A stretch of DNA of 64,000 nucleotides, from assembly GCF_013204885.1 (NCBI RefSeq), contig NZ_JABMKX010000020.1, forward strand, positions 45,168 to 109,167. Reading direction: 5' to 3'. Source of the DNA: Paenibacillus tritici (GTDB lineage Bacteria; Bacillota; Bacilli; Paenibacillales; Paenibacillaceae). How positions within the stretch are numbered: position 1 is the stretch's first letter; each line of letters starts with the position of its first letter. Under the pieces are notes generated by a model. That model was not told the origin of the DNA. It made no database searches and saw only the letters and a program-made list of their open reading frames with translations. Shown piece by piece: positions 44,228-51,449 of the stretch. The position numbers and the translations under genes are program-made.

Positions 44228-44360
44228 AAACAGCGGAGAGAACGGAACGATTGTGGAAAAGCGGCAGCGGTCGCCTTGGTCTCCGGATTTTCACCGCTAA
44301 GGGGAATGAAAAAAAATCTGGAGAGCACAGCGATTGGAATAACGGTCCGTTCGCGTAGCG
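44228..44360 (+). repeat. Dispersed intergenic repeat, copy C (diverged)
   Basis: It carries AGCGGAG, AGCGGCAGCGGTCGCC, CTCCGGATTTTCACCGCT, AAAAATCTGG and ACGGTCCG in the order of copies A and B but with many changes. It lies between the transposase gene and the next terminator. Confidence 0.5.
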
Positions 44361-44399
44361 TCCACCCAAGTGCCCACGTTGATCTTACTTCAAAACAAA

Positions 44400-44442
44400 G
44401 GGCTGTCCCAGGCAGCCATTTCATGGCTTTTGGGACAGCCCC
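44400..44442 (-). terminator. Terminator of the glutaredoxin-like gene
   Basis: GGGCTGTCCCA pairs with TGGGACAGCCC, with an inner GCC/GGC stem and TTTGTTTTG on the minus-strand 3' side. One arm matches the candidate end of the insertion element. Confidence 0.65.
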
Positions 44443-44468
44443 TCATTTATAATATTATTCCCGGCTAT

Positions 44469-44705
44469 TTATTCAGCAGCAGCCAAAGCCTTGTCGAACT
44501 TGGTTTTGTTCATGCCAACGATCTTAACGTCGCCGATTACCGTAATAGGAACGGCTCTCATGCCCATATCCCATACCTGCTGGGCATAATCCTCATTCTG
44601 CTCGATATTGCGTTCTTCGTAGGCTACCCCTTTATCGCTCAGGAAGCTCTTCACCTGACGGCAATGCGGGCAATTCGTCGATGTATACACAATTACATTC
44701 TCCAT
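44469..44705 (-). CDS. Glutaredoxin-like thioredoxin-fold protein
   Basis: 78 residues forming a glutaredoxin/NrdH-type thioredoxin fold: the redox motif CPHC (residues 12-15, in TSTNCPHCRQVK), the cis-Pro loop AVPITVIGD and the C-terminal helix. Proteins of this size reduce disulfides and may feed electrons to ribonucleotide reductase or other targets. It is encoded 82 nt after trxB on the same strand, with the same direction, so it probably takes electrons from that thioredoxin reductase. A terminator follows. Confidence 0.88.
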   Translation of the reverse strand: MENVIVYTSTNCPHCRQVKSFLSDKGVAYEERNIEQNEDYAQQVWDMGMRAVPITVIGDVKIVGMNKTKFDKALAAAE

Positions 44706-44787
44706 AGTATGATTTCCTCCTCGTATATAAGTATTAGACTCTGAGAACTATTGTAGCACCGGAAGACTTGCTTTTCCAAATGCCTGC

Positions 44788-45729
44788 TTACATAATAACC
44801 GCGCTGTGCTCCAGACTCTCAATATATTTCTCCGCATCCATAGCCGCCATACAGCCGCTGCCCGCAGCCGTAATTGCTTGTCTGTAACGGGTATCCTGCA
44901 CATCTCCGCAAGCAAATACGCCGGGAATGTTCGTCTCCGAGGTGCCGGGATTCGATACGATGTAGCCGTTCGCATCCGTAGTAATCTGTCCGCCAAGGAA
45001 GGCCGTATTGGGATGATGGCCGACAGCCACGAATACCCCGCTGGCTTCAATGAACTCTTCTTCGCCGGTCTCATTGTTGATCACCTTCAGGCCTGTTACA
45101 CCTTTGTCACCGGCAATCACTTCCACAGGGGTACGGTTCAGTCCCCAGGTCACTTTGGCATTATCGCGGACACGGTCCTGCATAATCTTGGAGGCCCGCA
45201 GCTCTTCACGGCGGTGCACCAGGGTTACCTTGGAGGCAAAACGTGTCAGGAAGCCCGCTTCTTCAAGCGCGGAATCGCCGCCGCCGACCACCACGATCTC
45301 TTTGCCGCGGAAGAAAAATCCGTCACAGGTAGCACAAGTGCTGACCCCGCGTCCGATATTATCCTGCTCCCCGGGAATCCCGAGATACTTGGCTGTAGCA
45401 CCTGTGGAAATAATCAGTGTATCTGTAACCAGCGTCCCCATGCCTTCCACGTTCAGCTTGAACGGACGATCGCCCAGCTCCACGCTGTTCACCCAGCCGG
45501 TAACGAACTGTGCGCCGAAGCGTTCAGCCTGCTTGCGCATATTGTCCATGAGATCCGGGCCCAGAATGCCCTCCGGGAATCCCGGGAAGTTCTCGATCTC
45601 TGTTGTAGTCGTAAGCTGTCCGCCTGGCTGCGGACCTTCGATAACGAGCGGGTTCAGGTTCGCCCGGGCCAAATATATAGCAGCTGTCAATCCGGCCGGT
45701 CCAGTACCGACAATAATTGATTTGTACAT
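44788..45729 (-). CDS. trxB: Thioredoxin-disulfide reductase
   Basis: A 313-residue flavoprotein. FAD motif VGTGPAGLTAAIYLARA (7-23), NADPH motif VVGGGDSALEEAGFL (about 150-164) and the redox motif CATCD (about 136-140). The C-terminal FACGDVQDTRYRQAITAAGSG is the second FAD site. It transfers electrons from NADPH to thioredoxin. The start at 45729 has AAGGGGGA. The upstream region holds a PerR-like palindrome (45776-45790). It precedes a glutaredoxin-like gene, forming a small thiol-redox unit. No frameshift or missing residue. Confidence 0.96.
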   Translation of the reverse strand: MYKSIIVGTGPAGLTAAIYLARANLNPLVIEGPQPGGQLTTTTEIENFPGFPEGILGPDLMDNMRKQAERFGAQFVTGWVNSVELGDRPFKLNVEGMGTLVTDTLIISTGATAKYLGIPGEQDNIGRGVSTCATCDGFFFRGKEIVVVGGGDSALEEAGFLTRFASKVTLVHRREELRASKIMQDRVRDNAKVTWGLNRTPVEVIAGDKGVTGLKVINNETGEEEFIEASGVFVAVGHHPNTAFLGGQITTDANGYIVSNPGTSETNIPGVFACGDVQDTRYRQAITAAGSGCMAAMDAEKYIESLEHSAVIM

Positions 45730-45775
45730 GATGATATCCCCCTTGAGATGGACGGCAAAGTCGGCCATTCCTTAT

Positions 45776-45790
45776 TTAAAATTATTATAA
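45776..45790. promoter_or_regulatory. PerR-box-like palindrome upstream of trxB
   Basis: TTAAAATTATTATAA differs from the PerR consensus TTATAATNATTATAA at one position and lies 47 nt before the trxB start, overlapping a TATAAT-like -10. AT richness makes chance possible. Confidence 0.35.
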
Positions 45791-45927
45791 TGTAGTATTT
45801 ATTATGATCACCTCAAGGGTAATTGTCAATATGCCAGACACGCTGTAAACGTTCCTATTTTGTGAACAATTCAATTTTAAGCAATTAAATATAGGCTTGG
45901 ATAGATCATCTGCTGCTTCAACCGGAT

Positions 45928-47898
45928 TCAGCGCAAAAGACGCAGGCCGTTCAGGATGACAAGAATCGTACTTCCCTCATGCCCCACGACCCCGAACGGC
46001 AATGCAATCCCCTGAACAAAGTTGCCAATCATCAACGCTGCAATCACCGTCACGGCAAAAATCATATTCTGCTTCACAATCCGCTGCGTCCGGCGCGCCA
46101 AAGCTATGGTTCCGGCAATCTCTTCAATATTGTCATTCATCAGCACCACATCGGCAATCTCCAGTGCGGCTCCGCTGCCCTTCATCCCCATGCCCATCCC
46201 AACGGTTGCTGTAGCCAGCGCAGGTGCATCATTCACCCCGTCGCCTACCATAATGACATGGCCGTATTGTTCACGAAGCGCCTTGATATGCGACACCTTA
46301 TCTTCAGGTAAAAGTCCGGCGAATACGAGATCAACGCCGCTTTTTCCGGCAATCACCTGTGCTGTGGCCTCGCGGTCACCGGTAAGCATCGCTACCTTGA
46401 TCCCAAGCTCCTGCAGTTTACGCACGGCATTCTCCGCCTGGGGGCGCACGGTGTCCTGCAGCGCAATCATTCCGGCGATGGTGTCACCATCAAGAATGAG
46501 CGATACGGTCTTGCCTTCCTGCTCCAGCCTGCTGCGCAGGGTGCTCCAATCGTCCGGGCCTGCCACAGCAGCCGTGCCCTCCGCCTGATCCAGCAGATTC
46601 GACTTGCCAATCCGCCAGAGCCGGCCGTCTATGACACCCTCAATTCCCCAGCCGGTGACCGACTTGCTCTCTGCAATATCCCGCAGCTCTATCCGTTCCG
46701 CTTCAGCCAGCGCGACAATGGCCTCTGCCAGCGGATGCCCCGACAGCTTCTCGATAGAGGCGCTGACTGACAGCAGCTCTTCCCGCACATAACCTTCTCC
46801 GGCAATGAAATCCGTAACCTGCGGGACGCCTTCAGTCAGGGTACCGGTTTTGTCAAAAGCGACTACAGAAGTCCGTGCCATATTCTCCAGATGAACCCCG
46901 CCCTTGAAGAGGATACCTTTGCGGGCACTCTTGGAGATGGCCGACAGCATGGCGGGCATAATTGAGGATACAAGCGCACACGGAGAAGCCACGACCAGGA
47001 AAACCATTGCTTTGTAGAACGTATTACTCCAGCTCCAGTCCAGCAGAAACGGCGGCAAAGCGATCAGCAGGACGGTTGCAGCCACCACAACGCGGGCATA
47101 TACAGATTCGAGCCGTTTGATGAAACGCTGTGAATCCGGCACTTCATTCCCGGCTTCCTCAACCATGCGGATAATCTTGGCGAACAGCGTATTCTCTGCA
47201 GTCTTCGTCACTTCTATATAGAGGGGGCCTTCCCCGTTGACGGTGCCAGCGAACACTTCACTCCCGGCAGTCTTGTCTACGGGCAGCGATTCCCCCGTGA
47301 TGGATGCCTGATTGACGGAGGATTCCCCGCGGCATACCTTGCCGTCTGCGGGAACCAGCTCACCGGGGCGGACCAGCAGCAGATCTCCGATGGCGAGCTG
47401 ATCAATGGTTACCTCACTCATGGCTCCCTGCTCAATGCGCACGGCAGTAGCAGGCTTGAGTGCCAGCAGAGCGGAGATATCCTTCTTGCTGCGCTCCATG
47501 GTGTAGCTCTCCAGCGCTCCGCTCAGGGCAAAGATGAAGATCAGCATCGCGCCTTCATTCCAGTACCCGATCGAGGCGGCACCGAGCGCAGCGGCAATCA
47601 TCAGCAGATTGACATCCAGGTCACGCTCCTTGACCAGGGTCTCTACGCCTTCCTTTGCCTTCATCCAGCCGCCCAGGGTATAAGAGATCACGTAGAGAAT
47701 GACGGACAAGACCTCCGACCAGCCGCTGGCAGCCCAGGCTGCCAGCATGATCAGCCCGCTTCCGAGTGCGGCCTGCATCTCGGAGTTGCTAATCATGGCC
47801 AGCGGATCGAAGCGGCGCGGCTCCGGCGTCCGGGGCTGCTGCGCACCTCCTTGGCGCGCGATGGATTTGGGTATTCGTTTCGAGGTTGCTTGCATCAT
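45928..47898 (-). CDS. pfeT: P1B-4-type metal-transporting ATPase, PfeT/ZosA-like
   Basis: A 656-residue P-type ATPase with no N-terminal metal-binding domain. The actuator motif SITGESLPV, the transmembrane metal site ASPCALVSS, phosphorylation site AFDKTGTLTEG (Asp near 352), HP motif SGHPLAEAI and hinge GDGVNDAPALA are all present. The last helix has HEGSTILVILNGLRLL, which with the SPC motif marks the P1B-4 group. B. subtilis PfeT (formerly ZosA), of the same type, exports ferrous iron and is controlled by PerR and Fur. Fur-family boxes lie upstream here, fitting iron export. Two adjacent ATGs are possible starts. Confidence 0.88.
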   Translation of the reverse strand: MMQATSKRIPKSIARQGGAQQPRTPEPRRFDPLAMISNSEMQAALGSGLIMLAAWAASGWSEVLSVILYVISYTLGGWMKAKEGVETLVKERDLDVNLLMIAAALGAASIGYWNEGAMLIFIFALSGALESYTMERSKKDISALLALKPATAVRIEQGAMSEVTIDQLAIGDLLLVRPGELVPADGKVCRGESSVNQASITGESLPVDKTAGSEVFAGTVNGEGPLYIEVTKTAENTLFAKIIRMVEEAGNEVPDSQRFIKRLESVYARVVVAATVLLIALPPFLLDWSWSNTFYKAMVFLVVASPCALVSSIMPAMLSAISKSARKGILFKGGVHLENMARTSVVAFDKTGTLTEGVPQVTDFIAGEGYVREELLSVSASIEKLSGHPLAEAIVALAEAERIELRDIAESKSVTGWGIEGVIDGRLWRIGKSNLLDQAEGTAAVAGPDDWSTLRSRLEQEGKTVSLILDGDTIAGMIALQDTVRPQAENAVRKLQELGIKVAMLTGDREATAQVIAGKSGVDLVFAGLLPEDKVSHIKALREQYGHVIMVGDGVNDAPALATATVGMGMGMKGSGAALEIADVVLMNDNIEEIAGTIALARRTQRIVKQNMIFAVTVIAALMIGNFVQGIALPFGVVGHEGSTILVILNGLRLLR

Positions 47899-47937
47899 AA
47901 ATCACCTTCCTGATTGGTTTGGGTTAAGCGTCACACT

Positions 47938-47958
47938 TGAGAATGAGAGCCATTATTA
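47938..47958 (-). promoter_or_regulatory. Candidate Fur-family box, proximal to pfeT
   Basis: TGAGAATGAG/AGCCATTATTA: the outer halves match Fur-family half-sites but the centre is imperfect. 40 nt before the ATPase start. Confidence 0.35.
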
Positions 47959-47974
47959 GTGCCCCTAAAATGAC

Positions 47975-48007
47975 ACATGCTGCCCCGGCTCCGCCGGGAC
48001 AGCATGT
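47975..48007 (-). promoter_or_regulatory. Strong hairpin in the pfeT leader
   Basis: ACATGCTG(c)CCCGG pairs with CCGGG(a)CAGCATGT around a 5-nt loop: 13 base pairs and one mismatch. It lies between the two Fur-type boxes and within the leader if transcription starts near the distal box. It has only a weak T-run and so is not a clear terminator. Confidence 0.55.
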
Positions 48008-48011
48008 TAAC

Positions 48012-48032
48012 TGAGAATGATAATCATTGTTG
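48012..48032 (-). promoter_or_regulatory. Fur-family box upstream of pfeT
   Basis: Two overlapping 7-1-7 motifs, TGAGAATGATAATCA and TGATAATCATTGTTG, close to the Fur consensus TGATAATNATTATCA (12 of 14 for the first). This is the typical overlapping arrangement of Fur-bound sites, 115-135 nt before the ATPase start. Confidence 0.7.
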
Positions 48033-48225
48033 CAATAGCGCAACTATATTTCCTCAATGCAACTTATAGCTATACTATACCACGACCGGCGCAAAAGTAA
48101 ACCCGGGAACAAGCCTGATTTTTGCGGAGGTGAAAAGCTTGTTAAAACTCATACCTCCAGATCCTCCGCATAATCTATGTATAGCTATCATTCCAAATTG
48201 CATCTCACAGAAACGGGGGAAACCT

Positions 48226-48837
48226 ATGCAGCGGCCTTTTGACTATAAGGAATATTGGGAGCAAACGTATCAATCAGGCGAGACATCGGGTAGGGGCTCG
48301 TATGGCGTACTGGCTGAATTCAAAGCCGAGGTGGTCAACGGCCTGATTCAACGCGAGAATATTGCCAGCATCATTGAGTTTGGCTGCGGGGACGGCAATC
48401 AGTTGCAGTATATGAACTACAGCAAGTATCTGGGAGTAGATGTGGCAGCGACCGCGGTGCGGCTCTGTGCCTCCAAGTATGCAGAGGATTCTTCCAAAAG
48501 CTTCATGCAGTATACGCCGGGCCTGTGGATTAACCGTGGCTTCCTGCAAGCCGATCTCACCGTATGCCTTGATGTGCTGTACCATATTACGGATGAAACT
48601 GATTTTCGCTCAACACTCTACGACATCCTGCACTCTTCAAAAGAGTGGGTGATTCTGTATACCCGGTTGAAAGAAGACGCGAATCCCCTGCTGAGTACGA
48701 TCCAGGACCGTAATCTGTTTCATTATTTGTCCGGTTATCCCCAGTTCAAGGTGCAAGAGATCATTCCGCAGCGGTATCCTGATCAATCCTCGGCGGACTT
48801 TGTTATCCTGAGGCGCACGCCTTCTCTCCGAACCTGA
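48226..48837 (+). CDS. Class I SAM-dependent methyltransferase
   Basis: 203 residues. An N-terminal FDYKEYWEQTYQSGETSGRGSYG segment is followed by SAM motif I IIEFGCGDGNQLQ (near 48-60), LGVDVAA (motif II) and CLDVLYHITDE (motif IV/post I), the pattern of small-molecule methyltransferases. The substrate is unknown. The ATG at 48226 (GGGGGAAA upstream) gives the family N-terminus; an in-frame TTG at 48139 also has a strong GGAGGTG, so a 29-residue extension cannot be excluded. It is divergent from the metal ATPase and stands alone; a bidirectional terminator follows. Confidence 0.8.
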   Translation: MQRPFDYKEYWEQTYQSGETSGRGSYGVLAEFKAEVVNGLIQRENIASIIEFGCGDGNQLQYMNYSKYLGVDVAATAVRLCASKYAEDSSKSFMQYTPGLWINRGFLQADLTVCLDVLYHITDETDFRSTLYDILHSSKEWVILYTRLKEDANPLLSTIQDRNLFHYLSGYPQFKVQEIIPQRYPDQSSADFVILRRTPSLRT

Positions 48838-48858
48838 TACAGGACATGAGTATACAAC

Positions 48859-48907
48859 AAATATCCCGCCACAGTTCTGCTCCATGCAGACGGCTGGCGG
48901 GATATTT
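48859..48907. terminator. Bidirectional terminator, methyltransferase and GH94 genes
   Basis: A 13-bp perfect stem (AAATATCCCGCCA / TGGCGGGATATTT) between convergent genes. Confidence 0.8.
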
Positions 48908-48938
48908 GTCTAAGCTTGCTCTTATCTATTGCGCGGCA

Positions 48939-51413
48939 CTAAAGTATGACCTCCACCTTCACCGAACTTCTGTCCGGATAAGTGGGGATGACTGTTCCTT
49001 CCAGCAGCTCACCATCCACACGGATTTCCTTGACGCCTGAGCAGACACGGCTGTCGTTCTTCACGGTAATCTCATACAGGCAGCCGCGGAATCTCCGGGC
49101 AACCGAGAAGCCTTCCCACGAGGACGGAATGCACGGGTTAACCGACAATCCGGCCAGCACAGGCTTAATGCCCATAATATACTGTGTAGCAGCTACATAC
49201 ATCCATGCCGCAGTCCCGGTCAGCCAGGATACATTCGCCAGGCCAAATCTGTCGGACTCCGGCCCGAACAGGTTCGAGGCATAGACATAAGGCTCCGCTT
49301 TGTAGCGCTCTATCCCCGCTTGCTCCATCGCTATGTTCGGAATCAGCTGACGGTAATATTTGTAGGCCTGGTCCCCTCTTCCCAGCATACATTCAGCAAT
49401 GATCGCCCAGGTATTGGCATGGCAGAACACAGCACCGTTCTCTCCGGTTCCCTTATTGTAGTTCGTCAGGGGGTCTGCGGGATCAGGGAAGTTCGTAATG
49501 GACGGATGCAGCTTCTTAATGCCCAGCTCCGTATCCAGAATATCGCGCACACTATCCATGGCCTGCAGCCCTTTGTCAGACTCGGCCATCCCCGACAGGG
49601 TCGCCCAGGTCTGGGCATTGAGCCAAATCTGGGCTTCATCATGCTCAGCGGTGCCCAGATAACGCCCGTCATCCATGACCGCCCGCCGGAACCATTGCCC
49701 GTCCCAGCCCAGCGTGTTCACGAGCCGCTTCTGTTCCTCATACAGCCTTGCGTAGTCTGCTGTATGCTCAGGATGCCCGGCTGCCGCGGCCAGATCCTTC
49801 ATCCGCAGGAGCACCGTTCCGAACTGCATCGCTGTCCAGATGCTCTCTCCTCTGCCTTCCCGGCATACCCGGAAGAGCTGGTCATTCCAGTCCGAGCGCA
49901 GCATCAGCGGGAAGCCGTTCGGCCCCAGCCTGGAGACGGTGAAGTCGATAGCCCGCTTCAAATGATCATACAGCGGGGCTTCACCCCCGTCATAGAAGGG
50001 TAGGCTCTCCTGCAGAAATCCGGCGTCCCCGGTCTCTGCGAGAATGTCCCATACAGCCAGCGCCGTCCACAGGTGATCATCCGAATGGATACTGGTGACC
50101 GGGTCCCACCCTTCATTCGGGAAAAAGTAATGATTCACATGCCCGTCCTGATATTGCTGTCCCAGGAGCAGCCGGACTTTATCCTTGGCCGCTTCCGGAT
50201 CATACGGAACAACAGCCAGGATATCCTGGGCGGTATCCCGGTAGCCTACGCCCCGGAAGGTGCCGGTGGCATAGAACGAAATATTGCGCGAGAAAAGAAA
50301 GTTCCGCTGCGACTGGTACGGATTCCAGGTATTAAGCATCCGCTGCGCATCCCGGTCCGGAAGCTCACAGTTCCATGCGCCCAGATAGCTGTCCCAGTTC
50401 TCCTTAAGCGCCGCGAAGGAACGGGTAACGAAGTCCGCCTCCCGCGAATGGTCGATGGCCTGCTCAATCTCAGCCTCTGTCATTGCCGTTCCGAGGAAAA
50501 AGTTCACGGTACGGGTCTCGCCAGGCGCAAGCCTTACCTGAACCTGCAAGGCTCCGCAGGGGTCTCCCCCCAGAATACTTGAGCCAGTACAGCCTCCCTT
50601 CTCTATAGCTGCCGGATTGGATTCACTGCGGTAGCTGCCGATGAACTCTTCACGGTCCCCGTCATAGCCGGCCAGCGGCGCATCCGACATCATGTAGACG
50701 AGCGGTGTCTCATCCGGCTTGGGCTGATTTTCTACTCCATATTTATAGATAAGGGCTTCTTTGTCATGATACTGCACGGACACCTGATGTTTGTTGTAGC
50801 ATTGCCATTGCAGCTCGCGCATGAATTCCATCATGCCAAACTCGGCATAGGCATACACGTTCAGCTCTTTGGCCTCTGTACTATGGTTGGTCAGTGTCAG
50901 ATTCCAGATCAGCGAGTTCTCGTAAGGTCCGACAAAATAGACGGTCTTCGCCGATACTTCATCCTGTGCCGCTTCAAAGCGGGTATAGCCCATACCGTGG
51001 CTGCTCCGCCATTCCTGCGGCTTCTGGAAGGCCGGCTCATAAGTCGGACACCAGTAGCTGCCTGTTCCGGCATCCTGGAGGTAAATATAAGGGCCTGAGC
51101 GGTCAGTCGGCAGGTGGAAGAACCGGTAGCGTGTAATCCTCCAGATCTGCGGGGACTTATAAAAAGCCAACCCTCCGCCCGCATGGGACAGCATGGTATG
51201 GAAGGTGCCGTTGGATAAATAGTTCAGCCACGGGGTAGGCATATCATGGCGCTTGAATTCCACTTCCTTCGCGTCGTCGCGGAAGGTGAAATACTGGTCC
51301 AGCTCTGCAGCGCGGGCAAGCGGACTCCCCACTGGCGCTAACCCGGCAGCCTGGTTACTCTGTGCGCGGCCGGAATGGCCTGCCGGATTCATGGTTCCCG
51401 GTTGCTCTGTCAT
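48939..51413 (-). CDS. Glycoside hydrolase family 94 phosphorylase
   Basis: 824 residues: an N-terminal beta-sandwich (about 40-330) starting YFTFRDDAKEVEFKRHDMPTPWLNYL, a linker helix and an (alpha/alpha)6 barrel with NPYQSQRNF, FRGVGYRDTAQDIL, HHYFPNEGWDP-like (NHYFFPNEGWDP) and the general-acid motif RSDWNDQLF (Asp in SDWND). GH94 enzymes split beta-glucosidic disaccharides (cellobiose, chitobiose, laminaribiose and others) with phosphate. The acceptor specificity cannot be read here. No signal peptide, so it acts in the cytoplasm. The gene is 36 nt after the GH2 gene and starts at 51413 with GAGGAG 8 nt upstream. It closes the locus. Confidence 0.88.
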   Translation of the reverse strand: MTEQPGTMNPAGHSGRAQSNQAAGLAPVGSPLARAAELDQYFTFRDDAKEVEFKRHDMPTPWLNYLSNGTFHTMLSHAGGGLAFYKSPQIWRITRYRFFHLPTDRSGPYIYLQDAGTGSYWCPTYEPAFQKPQEWRSSHGMGYTRFEAAQDEVSAKTVYFVGPYENSLIWNLTLTNHSTEAKELNVYAYAEFGMMEFMRELQWQCYNKHQVSVQYHDKEALIYKYGVENQPKPDETPLVYMMSDAPLAGYDGDREEFIGSYRSESNPAAIEKGGCTGSSILGGDPCGALQVQVRLAPGETRTVNFFLGTAMTEAEIEQAIDHSREADFVTRSFAALKENWDSYLGAWNCELPDRDAQRMLNTWNPYQSQRNFLFSRNISFYATGTFRGVGYRDTAQDILAVVPYDPEAAKDKVRLLLGQQYQDGHVNHYFFPNEGWDPVTSIHSDDHLWTALAVWDILAETGDAGFLQESLPFYDGGEAPLYDHLKRAIDFTVSRLGPNGFPLMLRSDWNDQLFRVCREGRGESIWTAMQFGTVLLRMKDLAAAAGHPEHTADYARLYEEQKRLVNTLGWDGQWFRRAVMDDGRYLGTAEHDEAQIWLNAQTWATLSGMAESDKGLQAMDSVRDILDTELGIKKLHPSITNFPDPADPLTNYNKGTGENGAVFCHANTWAIIAECMLGRGDQAYKYYRQLIPNIAMEQAGIERYKAEPYVYASNLFGPESDRFGLANVSWLTGTAAWMYVAATQYIMGIKPVLAGLSVNPCIPSSWEGFSVARRFRGCLYEITVKNDSRVCSGVKEIRVDGELLEGTVIPTYPDRSSVKVEVIL

Positions 51414-51449
51414 TGGTCTGGCTCCTCTCTATTTAGCCTTGCTCATTGC

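Larger units (their letters stand above)
42473..44442 (-). mobile_element. IS1182-type insertion sequence (ends uncertain)
   Basis: A single complete transposase gene is flanked by a 16-nt inverted repeat, GGGGCTGTCCCAAAAG, at 42473-42488 and inverted at 44427-44442. No target duplication is visible next to these ends. The right copy is also one arm of the terminator of the next gene, and dispersed repeat copy C lies inside. The true right end may therefore be nearer 44220. The transposase coding part is certain; the outer limits are not. Confidence 0.5.
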
